DNA from: Streptomyces sp. NBC_01485 | GTDB taxonomy: Bacteria; Actinomycetota; Actinomycetes; Streptomycetales; Streptomycetaceae | DNA: 64,000 bases | NCBI RefSeq assembly: GCF_036227125.1 | Contig: NZ_CP109435.1 | Location: forward strand, 1,488,001 to 1,552,000 | Direction of reading: 5' to 3' | Shown here: in pieces, positions 35,078 to 44,160 of the stretch | Numbering within the stretch: the stretch's first letter is position 1 | Layout: each line of letters opens with the position of its first letter | The notes under the pieces: model-generated | Seen by the model: only the letters and a program-made list of their open reading frames with translations | What the model was told of the DNA's origin: nothing | Database searches by the model: none | Translations under genes and position numbers: made by a program

Positions 35078-35560
35078 TCAGCCCTGATCTTGCCCTGTGG
35101 ACGGTTCGGGGTCCCGGACGGACCGGATTTCCGCGAGGGCGCGCAGGGTGCGCGCGTCGGTGATGGCCTGCTGCTTGTCGATGCCCGGCTGGATGCCGAG
35201 CGCGGGCAGGCTGGTGCCGTCGCTGAGGTCGAGGAACACCCAGGGGTCGCCGGGGCGCAGGTTCACCCGGAGGATCTCCGCCCACGCCAGGCGCCGCCGG
35301 CTCGCGATGTTCACGACGGTGACACCGGAGTCGTCGGCGTCGACCCGTACCCGGGCGAGCCGGGCGAGCACCCAGAAGATGAGGGCGCCGGTGAGGACGA
35401 AGCTGAGCCGCTCCCCCGGGCCGAGCTGTTCGAGCAGCATCGCCACGGCGGAGATGACGAGGAAGATCGCCACTCCGGCCGTGAGCAGCACCGCGCGGGT
35501 GCGGCCCGGCCGGAGGGTGACGGGGAGGGTGGGCAGATCGCTACCCGGATGATCGGACAT
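35078..35560 (-). CDS. PH-domain membrane protein
   Basis: This 160-residue protein has two N-terminal membrane helices (TRAVLLTAGVAIFLVISAVA, LSFVLTGALIFWVLARLA) and a bacterial PH domain (DSGVTVVNIASRRRLAWAEI, DPWVFLDLSDG). Such PH-domain proteins are of unknown function. It lies 27 bp downstream of hisG on the same strand and may be the last gene of the rib-his transcript. Confidence 0.88.
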   Translation of the reverse strand: MSDHPGSDLPTLPVTLRPGRTRAVLLTAGVAIFLVISAVAMLLEQLGPGERLSFVLTGALIFWVLARLARVRVDADDSGVTVVNIASRRRLAWAEILRVNLRPGDPWVFLDLSDGTSLPALGIQPGIDKQQAITDARTLRALAEIRSVRDPEPSTGQDQG

Positions 35561-35587
35561 GTTCCCGGAGGTTTCTCGCCTGGGGCT

Positions 35588-36445
35588 TCAGAGGCGGCAG
35601 GCGTGGATGGCCGTGGTCAGGATGGCGCGGGCGCCGATGTCGTACAGGTCGTCCATGATCCGCTGGGCCTCCTTGGCGGGGACCATGGCGCGGACGGCGA
35701 CCCAGCCCTCGTTGTGCAGCGGGGAGACGGTCGGCGACTCCAGGCCCGGGGTCAGCGCGACGGCCTTCTCGAGCTGCTCGACGCGGCAGTCGTAGTCCAT
35801 CATCACGTAGGTCCGGGCGACCAGGACGCCCTGGAGGCGGCGCAGGAACTGCTGCACCTTCGGCTCGGCGGCCTCGTCGGTGTCCGCGCCGGTGCGGCGG
35901 ATGACGACGGCCTCGGACTTCATGATGGGGTCGCCGAACACCTCCAGGCCCGCGTTGCGCATCGAGGTGCCGGTCTCGACGACGTCGGCGATGACCTCGG
36001 CGACGCCCAGCTCGATCGCGGTCTCGACGGCGCCGTCGAGGTGGACGACGGCGGCGTCGATGCCGTGCTCGGCGAGGTACTTGTCGACGATGCCCTCGTA
36101 GGAGGTGGCGACCGTCTTGCCGGCCAGGTCGGCGAGGCCGGTGGCCGTGCCGGGCTTGGCGGCGAAGCGGAAGGTGGAGCGGGCGAAGCCGAGCGGCAGG
36201 ATCGTCTCGGCGTTGGCCCCGGAGTCGATGAGCAGGTCGCGGCCGGTGATGCCGATGTCGAGCTTGCCGGAGGACACGTAGATCGCGATGTCGCGGGGGC
36301 GGAGGTAGAAGAACTCGACCTCGTTCACCGGGTCGACGATCCGCAGTTCCTTGCTCTCCCGGCGCTGCTGGTAGCCGGCCTCATGCAGCATGTCCGCCGC
36401 AGGTCCGGACAGGGAACCCTTGTTGGGGACGGCGATGCGCAGCAT
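35588..36445 (-). CDS. hisG: ATP phosphoribosyltransferase (HisG, long form)
   Basis: This 285-residue enzyme catalyses the first step of histidine synthesis, joining ATP and PRPP. It starts MLRIAVPNKGSLSGPA. The PRPP loop is GVAEVIADVVETGTSMRNAG near residues 150-170. About 80 C-terminal residues form the ACT-like regulatory domain that mediates histidine feedback, so it is the HisGL form. It follows hisE by 73 bp. Confidence 0.96.
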   Translation of the reverse strand: MLRIAVPNKGSLSGPAADMLHEAGYQQRRESKELRIVDPVNEVEFFYLRPRDIAIYVSSGKLDIGITGRDLLIDSGANAETILPLGFARSTFRFAAKPGTATGLADLAGKTVATSYEGIVDKYLAEHGIDAAVVHLDGAVETAIELGVAEVIADVVETGTSMRNAGLEVFGDPIMKSEAVVIRRTGADTDEAAEPKVQQFLRRLQGVLVARTYVMMDYDCRVEQLEKAVALTPGLESPTVSPLHNEGWVAVRAMVPAKEAQRIMDDLYDIGARAILTTAIHACRL

Positions 36446-36518
36446 GAGGCGAGCTTCCTTCGCGTGGAACGTGGAAAAGGGGCGACTGTGTGACGGGCGA
36501 CTGCTGTCTGGAAAGGGT

Positions 36519-36791
36519 TTACAGGTGGGCGTACACGTCGTCCAGCGAGATTCCGCGGGCGACCATCATCACCTGGACGTGGTAGAGCAACTGCGAGATC
36601 TCCTCGGCGGCTGCTTCCTTGCCCTCGTACTCGGCGGCCATCCAGACCTCGGCGGCCTCTTCGACGACCTTCTTGCCGATGGCATGGACGCCCTTCCCGA
36701 CCAGTTCGGCGGTGCGGGACGTGGTGGGGTCGCCGGTGGCGGCCTTCTGCTGGAGCTCGGCGAAGAGCTCCTCGAAAGTCTTGTTCGACAT
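36519..36791 (-). CDS. hisE: Phosphoribosyl-ATP pyrophosphatase (HisE)
   Basis: This 90-residue MazG-like helical protein hydrolyses phosphoribosyl-ATP, the second histidine step. The metal-binding helix [14 protein letters not shown] and the C-terminal [20 protein letters not shown] are typical of HisE. It lies 33 bp after ribH and just upstream of hisG, so histidine and riboflavin genes are joined in one cluster. Confidence 0.96.
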   Translation of the reverse strand: MSNKTFEELFAELQQKAATGDPTTSRTAELVGKGVHAIGKKVVEEAAEVWMAAEYEGKEAAAEEISQLLYHVQVMMVARGISLDDVYAHL

Positions 36792-36824
36792 GGTGAGGTC
36801 AGCCTAGCTCCAATGCCGGGTTCG

Positions 36825-37310
36825 TCAGCGCCAGGGTTCGGATACTGAGCGGAGGGTGGCCGCGGTCGCCACGGCCGCCGTCACCGCCTCGTGTCCCTTG
36901 TCCTCGTTGGAGCCCTCGATGCCGGCCCGGTCCAGGGCCTGCTCCTCGGTGTCGCAGGTCAGGACGCCCATGCCGATGGGGACGCCGGTCTCGACGGAGA
37001 CCTGGGTGAGGCCCTGGGTGACGCCCTGGCACACGTACTCGAAGTGCGGGGTGCCGCCGCGGATGACGACCCCGAGGGCGACGATCGCGTCGTAGCCCCG
37101 CCCGGCCAGCACCTTGGCGACGACCGGGAGCTCCCAACTGCCGGGCACCCGCAGCAGGGTCGGCTCGTCGATGCCGAGGTCGTGCAGGGCGCGCAGGGCG
37201 CCGTCGACCAGGCCGTCCATCACCTTCTCGTGCCACTGTGCCGCGATGACGGCGACCCGGAAGTCACCCACATTGCGTACGGACAGTTCCGGTGCACCCT
37301 TGCCGCTCAC
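36825..37310 (-). CDS. ribH: 6,7-dimethyl-8-ribityllumazine synthase (RibH)
   Basis: This 161-residue protein builds the icosahedral or pentameric lumazine synthase, which condenses the ribitylamino-pyrimidine with dihydroxybutanone phosphate. Motifs: [29 protein letters not shown] with the proton-shuttling His, and [16 protein letters not shown] with the phosphate-binding residues. GTG at 37310 has GAGGAG upstream. The gene is separated from ribBA by 121 bp, most of it a CAG/CAA repeat. Confidence 0.96.
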   Translation of the reverse strand: MSGKGAPELSVRNVGDFRVAVIAAQWHEKVMDGLVDGALRALHDLGIDEPTLLRVPGSWELPVVAKVLAGRGYDAIVALGVVIRGGTPHFEYVCQGVTQGLTQVSVETGVPIGMGVLTCDTEEQALDRAGIEGSNEDKGHEAVTAAVATAATLRSVSEPWR

Positions 37311-37347
37311 GTCTCTCCTCAGTGCTGTTCTCTGCCGCTGTGCTTAC

Positions 37348-37428
<81 letters not shown>

Positions 37429-37431
37429 TGC

Positions 37432-38721
37432 CTACTGGTTGCCGCAGGGGGACACGGGGGCCGGGTCCAGCCAGGGCAGGTCGTGGCCCATCCGGTCCCG
37501 CTTGGTGCGCAGGTAGCGGATGTTGTGCTCGCCCGCCTGCACGGGCATCGGCTCGCGCTCGGTGACCTCGATGCCGTGCCGGACGAGCGCGTCGGTCTTC
37601 TCGGGGTTGTTGGTCATCAGGCGCACGCTGCGCACACCGAGGTCGTCGAGGATCTGCGCGCCTGCCCCGTAGTCGCGGGCGTCGGCGGGCAGGCCGAGCT
37701 CCAGGTTGGCGTCGAGGGTGTCGTGGCCCTGCTCCTGGAGTTCGTACGCCCTGAGCTTGGACAGCAGGCCGATGCCCCGGCCCTCGTGGCCGCGCAGGTA
37801 GACCACCACGCCCCGGCCCTCGCTCTGGATGCGCTCCAGGGACGCGTCGAGCTGGGGGCCGCAGTCGCAGCGCAGCGAAGCGAAGACGTCGCCGGTGAGG
37901 CACTCGGAGTGCACGCGGACCAGGACGTTGTCGCCGTCGCCGAGGTCGCCGTGGACGAGGGCGACGTGCTCGACGCCGTCGACGACGGAGCGGTAGCCGT
38001 ACGCGGTGAACGTGCCGTGGACGGTGGGCAGCCGGGTCTCGGCCTCGCGCCGGACGGTGGGCTCGGCGGAGCGGCGGTAGGCGATCAGGTCCTCGATGGA
38101 GATGATCGTCAGGCCGTGCTTGCGGGCGAACGGGATCAGTTCGGGCAGCCGGAGCATCCGGCCGTCCTCGCCGGCGATCTCGACGATCGCGCCGGCCGGG
38201 CGCAGGCCCGCGAGGCGGGCGAGGTCGACGGCGGCCTCGGTGTGGCCGTTGCGGGTCAGCACGCCGCCGGGCTGGGCGCGGAGCGGGAAGACGTGCCCCG
38301 GGCGGACGAAGTCGTCCGCCTGCGCCGCGCCGCTCGCCAGCAGGCGGAGGGTGGCGGCGCGGTCGGCGGCGGAGATGCCGGTGGTGACGCCGTGGGCGGG
38401 ACCGGCGTCGACGGAGACCGTGAACGCTGTCCTCATCGACTCGGTGTTGTCCTCGACCATCTGCGGGAGCTTCAGGCGCTCCAGTTCGTCGCCCTCCATG
38501 GGGGCGCAGATCAGGCCGCGGCACTCGCTCATCATGAAGGCGATGATCTCGGGGGTGGCCTTCTCGGCGGCGACGACGAGGTCGCCCTCGTTCTCGCGGT
38601 CCTCGTCGTCGACGACCACGATGGGGCGGCCTGCCGCGATGTCCGCGATGGCCTGCTCGATCGGGTCGAGCGAGAAGTCCTCGATGCCGTCGGTGGTGTA
38701 GAGGATCGGTGCCGTACTCAT
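37432..38721 (-). CDS. ribBA: Bifunctional DHBP synthase / GTP cyclohydrolase II (RibBA)
   Basis: This 429-residue protein joins RibB (3,4-dihydroxy-2-butanone-4-phosphate synthase, residues 1-210) and RibA (GTP cyclohydrolase II, residues 215-425). RibB motifs: [22 protein letters not shown] and [10 protein letters not shown]. RibA motifs: [20 protein letters not shown] with the zinc cysteines, [17 protein letters not shown] and TNNPEK. It thus supplies both starting pieces of riboflavin. The start overlaps the ribM stop (ATGA). After the TAG stop the same frame continues as Ala plus 27 Gln, then 28 more codons to a TGA. Confidence 0.97.
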   Translation of the reverse strand: MSTAPILYTTDGIEDFSLDPIEQAIADIAAGRPIVVVDDEDRENEGDLVVAAEKATPEIIAFMMSECRGLICAPMEGDELERLKLPQMVEDNTESMRTAFTVSVDAGPAHGVTTGISAADRAATLRLLASGAAQADDFVRPGHVFPLRAQPGGVLTRNGHTEAAVDLARLAGLRPAGAIVEIAGEDGRMLRLPELIPFARKHGLTIISIEDLIAYRRSAEPTVRREAETRLPTVHGTFTAYGYRSVVDGVEHVALVHGDLGDGDNVLVRVHSECLTGDVFASLRCDCGPQLDASLERIQSEGRGVVVYLRGHEGRGIGLLSKLRAYELQEQGHDTLDANLELGLPADARDYGAGAQILDDLGVRSVRLMTNNPEKTDALVRHGIEVTEREPMPVQAGEHNIRYLRTKRDRMGHDLPWLDPAPVSPCGNQ

Positions 38722-39359
38722 GCCGGCGCTCCTTCCAGAGCGGGCTGCGAGGCCTTGCGGGAGCGCAGCCACCAGTCGCGCATGCCCCACAGGACGAGCG
38801 CGCCGTAGATGACGTAGACGAAGCCGGAGAAGGCGTAGCCGTTGGCGAAGTTGAGGGGGACGCCGACGAGGTCGACCAGGAGCCAGGCGAACCAGAACTC
38901 GACCATGCCGCGGGCCTGGGCGTACATGGCGACGATGCTGCCGACGAAGATGTAGGCGTCCGGCCAGGGGTCCCAGGACAGGGCCGGGTAGGCCGTGAAG
39001 AGCAGGGCGACGGCGACCGTGCCGAGCGCTGCGGCGCCGGTCATGGCCGCGCGCTCGCGCCAGGTGGCGAAGCGCGGGGTGATGGCGCCGTCGGTGGCGC
39101 TGCCCTTGCTGCGGTTCCACTGCCACCAGCCGTACAGGGCGACGGCCATGACGACGACCTGCTTGCCGGCGCTGCCGGTCAGGTGGCCGAAGAAGGCCAC
39201 GAAGAGGACGAGTCCGGAGAGGAACTGCACCGGCCAGGTCCACAGGGAGCGCCGCCAGCCGAGGGCGAGGGTGATCAGGCCGAGGATGTTGCCGATCATG
39301 TCCGACCAGAGGATGTGCTGGTCGAACAGGACGAAGGCCTCGGAGTTCAGCGAGTTCAC
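38718..39359 (-). CDS. ribM: PnuC-like riboflavin transporter (RibM)
   Basis: This 213-residue protein has about seven membrane helices in the PnuC fold, with aromatic motifs [18 protein letters not shown] and [11 protein letters not shown]. PnuC proteins import nicotinamide riboside, but the copy inside the FMN-riboswitch operon of Streptomyces, RibM, is a riboflavin/roseoflavin facilitator (S. davawensis). The position between ribE and ribBA fits RibM. GTG at 39359 overlaps the ribE stop. Confidence 0.92.
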   Translation of the reverse strand: MNSLNSEAFVLFDQHILWSDMIGNILGLITLALGWRRSLWTWPVQFLSGLVLFVAFFGHLTGSAGKQVVVMAVALYGWWQWNRSKGSATDGAITPRFATWRERAAMTGAAALGTVAVALLFTAYPALSWDPWPDAYIFVGSIVAMYAQARGMVEFWFAWLLVDLVGVPLNFANGYAFSGFVYVIYGALVLWGMRDWWLRSRKASQPALEGAPA

Positions 39360-39961
39360 CGCGCCGCTCCCTGAGTGGTGGTCAGCAGGCGCTCGACGTA
39401 CTTGGCGACGATGTCCACCTCGAGGTTGACCGGGTCGCCGGGCTGCTTGAGGCCGAGCGTGGTCAGGGCGAGGGTGGTGGGGATGAGGCTGACGGTGAAG
39501 TGGTCGAGGCCGGCGTCCACGACCGTGAGGCTGATGCCGTCGACGGTGATGGAGCCCTTCTCCACGACGTACCGGGCGAGGCCGGCGGGGAGGGAGATCT
39601 TGATGATCTCCCAGTTCTCGGAGGGCGTGCGCGCCAACACCGCGCCGGTGCCGTCGACATGGCCCTGCACGATGTGCCCGCCGAGGCGGGCGCCGACGGC
39701 GGTGGGGCGTTCGAGGTTGACGCGGGAGCCGACGCCGAGGGCGCCGAGGCTGGAGCGGTTCAGGGTCTCCGCCATGACGTCGGCGGTGAACTCGTCGCCC
39801 TCGTGTTCGACGACGGTGAGACAGACCCCGTTCACGGCGATGGAGTCGCCGTGCTTCGCGCCGTCGGTGACGACGGGGCCGCGCAGCCGGAAACGGGAGG
39901 CGTCGCCGAGGTTCTCGACGGCGGTGACCTCACCCAGTTCTTCGACGATTCCGGTGAACAC
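39356..39961 (-). CDS. ribE: Riboflavin synthase alpha chain
   Basis: This 201-residue enzyme forms riboflavin by dismutation of 6,7-dimethyl-8-ribityllumazine. It shows the two tandem lumazine-binding repeats: [12 protein letters not shown] with [14 protein letters not shown] in the first, and [18 protein letters not shown] in the second. It is the first gene after the FMN riboswitch. ATG is at 39961. The gene is called ribE in Streptomyces and ribC in some nomenclatures. Confidence 0.96.
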   Translation of the reverse strand: MFTGIVEELGEVTAVENLGDASRFRLRGPVVTDGAKHGDSIAVNGVCLTVVEHEGDEFTADVMAETLNRSSLGALGVGSRVNLERPTAVGARLGGHIVQGHVDGTGAVLARTPSENWEIIKISLPAGLARYVVEKGSITVDGISLTVVDAGLDHFTVSLIPTTLALTTLGLKQPGDPVNLEVDIVAKYVERLLTTTQGAAR

Positions 39962-40110
39962 TTCCCGGGTCCTCCTGCCTCTTCGGGCACGGACTCCGGG
40001 GCCTGTCGATGACGACAGTTTGAACGGGCAACGGCACTGGGGGCGACGCCGGACAGACCCGTCCGCGGACGGGTACGTATACGGCGGCGCGCACGAATGC
40101 CCGCCCGCCG

Positions 40111-40237
40111 CGCACTGCCTCCCATCCGGACTTTAACCGTCGGTCCAGGAATTTCACCTGGTCAACCGGCCGCTGGAAGCGACCGGGTCGCGGACTGTAA
40201 CCGCCGGTTCGGACTTTCACCGACCCCGGAGTGCGCT
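40111..40237 (-). ncRNA. FMN riboswitch (RFN element)
   Basis: Read on the minus strand, the conserved RFN segments occur in order: GGGGTCGGTGAAAGTCC, GGCGGTTACAGTCCGCGACC, GGTGAAATTCCTGGACC, ACGGTTAAAGTCCGGATGG and GAGGCAGTGCGC. The closing helix pairs GCGCACT (40237 side) with AGTGCGC (40111 side). It lies 150 bp upstream of ribE and should lower rib operon expression when FMN is abundant. A minus-strand promoter is expected just 5' of it; a CTATAG-like -10 lies at about 40238-40243. Confidence 0.95.
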
Positions 40238-40346
40238 GCTATAGGTACAGGGTCAGTGTGCCACGGCCGACAGTCGTCCATACAGGTGAAGGGTGTGGGG
40301 TGGCTCACAGGCCGTCACCACCGGGTCGGCGCACACCCATTGGCGT

Positions 40347-40362
40347 ACTGGTCTAGTCCTTT
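40347..40362 (+). promoter_or_regulatory. DasR-like (dre) site upstream of the oxidoreductase gene
   Basis: ACTGGTCTAGTCCTTT matches the DasR element ACTGGTCTAGACCACT at 13 of 16 positions, with the left half perfect. DasR (GntR/HutC family) controls N-acetylglucosamine use and development in Streptomyces. It lies about 117 bp upstream of the Rossmann oxidoreductase gene; other HutC-type regulators could use it. Confidence 0.4.
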
Positions 40363-40478
40363 TTAGGGTCTACTCGACGGGAAGAACACCGGGGTGCGGG
40401 CGGTGTCGAATACGAACAAGCTGGACTTCGTGGAGCGTTCCGGCCGGGAGCGTCCGGTGTTCGAAGGGGCTGAACAGC

Positions 40479-41213
40479 ATGACCACGATCCTGGTGACCG
40501 GCGGCAGTGGAACCCTGGGCCGGCTCGTCACCCAGCGGCTGCGGGCGGACGGGCACGAGGTGCGGGTGCTGAGCCGGCACAGCGAGCCGTACGCCGTCGA
40601 CCTGCGGGAGGGCGGTGCCGGGCTGGACGCGGCCGTCGCGGGCGTGGACACGATCGTGCACTGCGCGAGCACGCCGCGCGGGGGTGACGAGCAGGCGGCC
40701 GCGAACCTGATCGCCGCGGCGCGCCGGGCCGGGGTGGAGCACCTGGTCTACATCTCGATCGTCGGGGTGGACCGGGTCCCGTTCGGCTACTACAAGACGA
40801 AGCTCGCCGTGGAGAAGCTGGTGGCGGAGTCGGGGCTGGGCTGGACCGTGCTGCGGGCGACCCAGTTCCACGACCTGCTGGTCCAGGTGCTGCAGGGGCT
40901 GGCCAAGGTGCCGGTGATGGTCCTGCCGGCCGGGGTGAGCGACCAGCCCGTGGAGGTCGCGGACCGGCTCGCGGAGCTGGCGACGGGCGCGCCGGCGGGG
41001 CGGGTCGACGACATGGCCGGGCCCGAGGTACGCACGTTCGAGTCGTTCGCCCGCGCGTTCCTGAAGGCGAGCGGCAGGCGGTGCGCGGTGGTGAACGTGC
41101 CGCTGTGGGGCGCGGCCTACCGGGGCTTCCGGGCGGGCGGTCACCTGGCGCCGGAGCGGGCGGTGGGCAAGGGAACGTTCGAGGATTACCTGGCGCAGCG
41201 CACCCGCCACTGA
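40479..41213 (+). CDS. NAD(P)-binding oxidoreductase, atypical SDR / NmrA-like
   Basis: This 244-residue protein has a Rossmann motif LVTGGSGTLGRLV at its start and an extended-SDR type fold with YYKTKLAVEKLV in the position of the YxxxK active site. The C-terminal part is short, like in NmrA-type or SDR a5 proteins. The substrate is unknown. ATG 40479 has AAGGGG about ten bases upstream. It converges with the ROK regulator gene. Confidence 0.85.
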   Translation: MTTILVTGGSGTLGRLVTQRLRADGHEVRVLSRHSEPYAVDLREGGAGLDAAVAGVDTIVHCASTPRGGDEQAAANLIAAARRAGVEHLVYISIVGVDRVPFGYYKTKLAVEKLVAESGLGWTVLRATQFHDLLVQVLQGLAKVPVMVLPAGVSDQPVEVADRLAELATGAPAGRVDDMAGPEVRTFESFARAFLKASGRRCAVVNVPLWGAAYRGFRAGGHLAPERAVGKGTFEDYLAQRTRH

Positions 41214-41233
41214 CCGACATCACAGGGGCACAC

Positions 41234-42421
41234 CTAGCGCGTCCCGAACAGCTCCTCCTGGGCGGACTCGCGGGCCGTCAGCAGCGCCCCGCGCAGCACC
41301 GCGGCACCGCCCAGGGCACTGGGGCGGACCTCCGTGGGCAGGGGCGCCATGCGGCGCAGCCGCTCGGCCACCCGGCCGGCGAGCGCGTCCCCGCCGGCCT
41401 GTCCGACCTCGCCGCCGAGGACCACGCAGCCGGGGTCGAGGACGGCGACGACGGAGGCGGCGCCCAGGGCGAGCCGGTCGGCGAGGGCGTCGAGGAAGCG
41501 GTCGGCGCCGCCCCCGGCGGCCGGCCGCACCGCTTCCCGCACGAGCGCCGCCGCCACCGGCTCGGTGGGGCGCGCGCCGACCGCCGTCAGGCCGTGCTCC
41601 CCCGCCAGGGCGGCGATCGCCGCCGAGCCGGCCAGCGAGTGGAAGCCGCCCTCGCAGTCCGTCGCCGAAGGCAGGCCGCCGGTGCCGGGGACCGGCAGGA
41701 AGCCGATCTCGCCGGTGCCGCCGGAGGCCCCGCGGCGCAGGGCTCCGTCCAGGACGACGGCCGCGCCGGTGCCGTGGCCCAGCCACAGCAGGACGAAGGT
41801 GTCGCGATCCCGGGCCGCGCCCTCGCGCTGTTCGGCCAGGGCGGCGAGGTTGGTCTCGTTCTCGACGTGCGCGCGGGCCTGCGGGAACCGTTCCTGGAGG
41901 GCGGCCACCAGGCGGCGGTGCCACGCGGGCAGGCCGCTGGAGTCGCGCAGTTCGCCGCTGGCCGGGTCGATCAGGCCGGGCGCGCCGATGCCGAGGGTGT
42001 GCAGCCGGTCGGCCCCGGCCTCCTTCGCCGTCCGCTCGACCAGCGTGACCGCCTGCTCCACGGCCGTCCCGGTGCCCGTGTCGCCGCCGATCGGCACGGC
42101 CGCCTCGGCGAGCACCCGGCCGACCAGGTCGGAGACGAGCACGGCGACGCCCTCCGTGCGCACGTCCAGCGCGGCCAGGTGGGCGCGGTCGGCGACGATC
42201 CCGTAGAGCTTCGCGTTCGGCCCGCGGCGCTGCTCGCCCGCCTCGCCGGCGACCTCGATCAGGCCGGCGACGGTGAGGCGTTCGACGAGGTCGGCGACCG
42301 TGGGTCGGGACAGGCCGGTGAGCTGCTTCAACTGCCCTGCCGTCAACGGGCCTTCGTGTTGCAGCAGGCGCAGGGCGAGGCGGTCGTTGATGGCCCGGGC
42401 GGTGCTCGGGGATGCGGGCAT
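41234..42421 (-). CDS. ROK-family transcriptional regulator
   Basis: This 395-residue protein has an N-terminal winged helix (GQLKQLTGLSRPTVADLVER) followed by a ROK sugar-kinase-like domain: GIGAPGLIDPASGEL, VENETNLAALAE, and GHGTGAAVVLDGALRRGASG. The zinc motif CxCGxxGCxE of many ROK proteins is replaced by TDCEGGFHSLAG, so metal binding may be lost. It is divergent from an MFS gene; a palindrome TATCAGG-N7-CCTGATA lies between them. It likely represses that carrier in response to a sugar (inference). Confidence 0.9.
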   Translation of the reverse strand: MPASPSTARAINDRLALRLLQHEGPLTAGQLKQLTGLSRPTVADLVERLTVAGLIEVAGEAGEQRRGPNAKLYGIVADRAHLAALDVRTEGVAVLVSDLVGRVLAEAAVPIGGDTGTGTAVEQAVTLVERTAKEAGADRLHTLGIGAPGLIDPASGELRDSSGLPAWHRRLVAALQERFPQARAHVENETNLAALAEQREGAARDRDTFVLLWLGHGTGAAVVLDGALRRGASGGTGEIGFLPVPGTGGLPSATDCEGGFHSLAGSAAIAALAGEHGLTAVGARPTEPVAAALVREAVRPAAGGGADRFLDALADRLALGAASVVAVLDPGCVVLGGEVGQAGGDALAGRVAERLRRMAPLPTEVRPSALGGAAVLRGALLTARESAQEELFGTR

Positions 42422-42480
42422 GGCGGGAATCCTCCCACGGCGGTCGAGAGCGCCTGGCGGCCGTCGAAACGCCCACTATT

Positions 42481-42501
42481 TATCAGGCAGGGTTCCTGAT
42501 A
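42481..42501. promoter_or_regulatory. Palindromic operator between ROK regulator and MFS gene
   Basis: Perfect 7-bp inverted repeat TATCAGG (42481-42487) and CCTGATA (42495-42501) with a 7-base spacer, in an AT-richer patch (CTATTTATCAGG). It lies 60 bp from the ROK start and 67 bp from the MFS start. NagC/XylR-type ROK proteins use similar AT-rich palindromes. Confidence 0.55.
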
Positions 42502-42567
42502 GTTTACGGCGGCGGCGCGACAGCTCGACGGACGCGACAGCGCGGCACGAGCCGGGAGGGCGGGAGA

Positions 42568-43791
42568 ATGGGCGGAGTGGGTGAGGTGAGCGACGCACCG
42601 ACGGAGGTACGGCGCGCCCGGTACGCCGTGGCGGCCGTGTTCACCGTGCACGGCGCGGTCACCGGTTCGTTCGCCACTCGCGTGCCGTGGATCCAGGACC
42701 ACGCCGGCGTGTCCACCGGCCAGCTCGGGTTCGCGCTCGCCTTCACCGCGTTCGGGGCGGCCTGCGCGATGCCGCTGGCCGGCTCGATCACCCATCGCTT
42801 CGGCAGCCGTGCGGCCCTGCGCGGACTGCTCGCGCTGTGGACGCTGGCGCTGACGCTGCCCTCCCTCGCCCCGAACCTGCTCACGCTGTGCCTGGCGATG
42901 TTCGCCTACGGCGCCACCTCGGGCATGGCCGACGTCGCGATGAACGCGCTCGGCGTCGAGGTGGAGCGGCTGCTCGGCAGGTCGATCATGTCGGGGCTGC
43001 ACGGCATGTGGAGCGCGGGCGCCCTGCTCGGCTCGGCGGGCGGGACGCTCGCCGCGCACCTGGGGTCGGACGCGCGCGTGCACCACGCGCTGGCGGCGGC
43101 CGTGCTGACCGGCCTCGGCCTGCTGGCCTGCCGCTGGGTGCTGGACCTGCGGCCGGCCGAGGACGAGGAGCCGCCGCCGCGGTTCGCGCTGCCGCCCCGC
43201 TCGGCGCTGCTGATCGGCGCGGTCGGGTTCTGCGCGGTGTTCGCGGAGGGCGCCAGCCTGGACTGGTCGGCCGTCTACCTGCGCGACCAACTCGGCTCGT
43301 CGGCCGGGGTGGCGGCGGCCTGCACGACCGGCTTCATGTTCACGATGGCGGTGGCCCGGATCGCGGGCGACGCGGTGGTGAACCGGTTCGGCGCGGTGCG
43401 TACGGTCCGGGCGGGCGGGGTCCTCGCCGCGCTGGGCGGGCTGCTGATCGTCGTCGCGGGGCATCCGGCGGTGGCGATGGGCGGGTTCGGGCTGATGGGG
43501 CTGGGCATCGCGGTCGTCGTGCCGCTGTGCTTCGCGGCGGCCGGGCACAGCGGGCCGAACCCCAGCCAGGCCATCGCGGGCGTCGCGACGGTCACGTACA
43601 CCTCCGGGCTGATCGCCCCGAGCCTGATCGGCGGGGTGGCGCAGGCGACCAGCCTGATGGTGTCGTTCGGTGTGGTGACGGTGCTGGCGTTCGGGCTCGT
43701 GGCGTTCGCGGGGGTGCTGCGGGGCAGCGGCGGGCGGACGGGCGCGAAGGTCGGTGCGCAGGCCGCGGCGGTCCCCGGCCCACAGCCCTGA
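42568..43791 (+). CDS. MFS transporter
   Basis: This 407-residue protein has about 12 membrane segments, with HGAVTGSFATRVPWIQDHAG at the start, a conserved loop THRFGSRAALRG, and EGASLDWSAVYLRDQLG in the second half. It resembles the YbjJ/fucose permease-like MFS group. Sugar or sugar-acid transport is plausible given the divergent ROK regulator. ATG at 42568 has GGGAGGGCGGGAG upstream. Confidence 0.88.
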   Translation: MGGVGEVSDAPTEVRRARYAVAAVFTVHGAVTGSFATRVPWIQDHAGVSTGQLGFALAFTAFGAACAMPLAGSITHRFGSRAALRGLLALWTLALTLPSLAPNLLTLCLAMFAYGATSGMADVAMNALGVEVERLLGRSIMSGLHGMWSAGALLGSAGGTLAAHLGSDARVHHALAAAVLTGLGLLACRWVLDLRPAEDEEPPPRFALPPRSALLIGAVGFCAVFAEGASLDWSAVYLRDQLGSSAGVAAACTTGFMFTMAVARIAGDAVVNRFGAVRTVRAGGVLAALGGLLIVVAGHPAVAMGGFGLMGLGIAVVVPLCFAAAGHSGPNPSQAIAGVATVTYTSGLIAPSLIGGVAQATSLMVSFGVVTVLAFGLVAFAGVLRGSGGRTGAKVGAQAAAVPGPQP

Positions 43792-43873
43792 AGGGGGCCA
43801 GCTAAGCGGTCGCTCACCCTCCGGTTCCACGGGAGAATGATCGCGACAGCCGCACCCCTGACGACTGGCACCG

Positions 43874-44073
43874 GCCGCGGCGGGCGTCATCATCGGCGTC
43901 GGCAACGTCACGATGAAGTTCACCGACACCTTCTCGTTGAGCGGCATCGCGCTCGGCACGGTCGTCGTCATCACCGGCTACCACGCGCTGCGCGCCTTCG
44001 CCCCCGCCCACCTCAAGACCAACGGCCACTGCTGGACGGCGGCACGAGCAGCTACGACGAGGCCGGCTCGTAG
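43874..44073 (+). pseudogene. Remnant of an NCS2 (xanthine/uracil) permease C-terminus
   Basis: One frame encodes AGVIIGVGNVTMKFTDTF and LSGIALGTVVVITGYHAL, then AFAPAHLKTN, which fits the last helix and tail of NCS2 nucleobase permeases. At about 44025 the reading shifts frame, and the expected tail LLDGGTSSYDEAGS ends at TAG 44071-44073. Only about 66 residues of a usual 450-480 remain, so the gene is decayed. The purine permease fragment may date from a deletion between the MFS gene and the DUF5995 gene. Confidence 0.7.
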
Positions 44074-44160
44074 GCGGGCGCGGCGGGCGCGTTCCCCCGT
44101 TCCGGGGAAGCGTCGGGCTCGCCGACCCGCGGACCGGCCCAGGGCTGCGACCCTGCCCCC

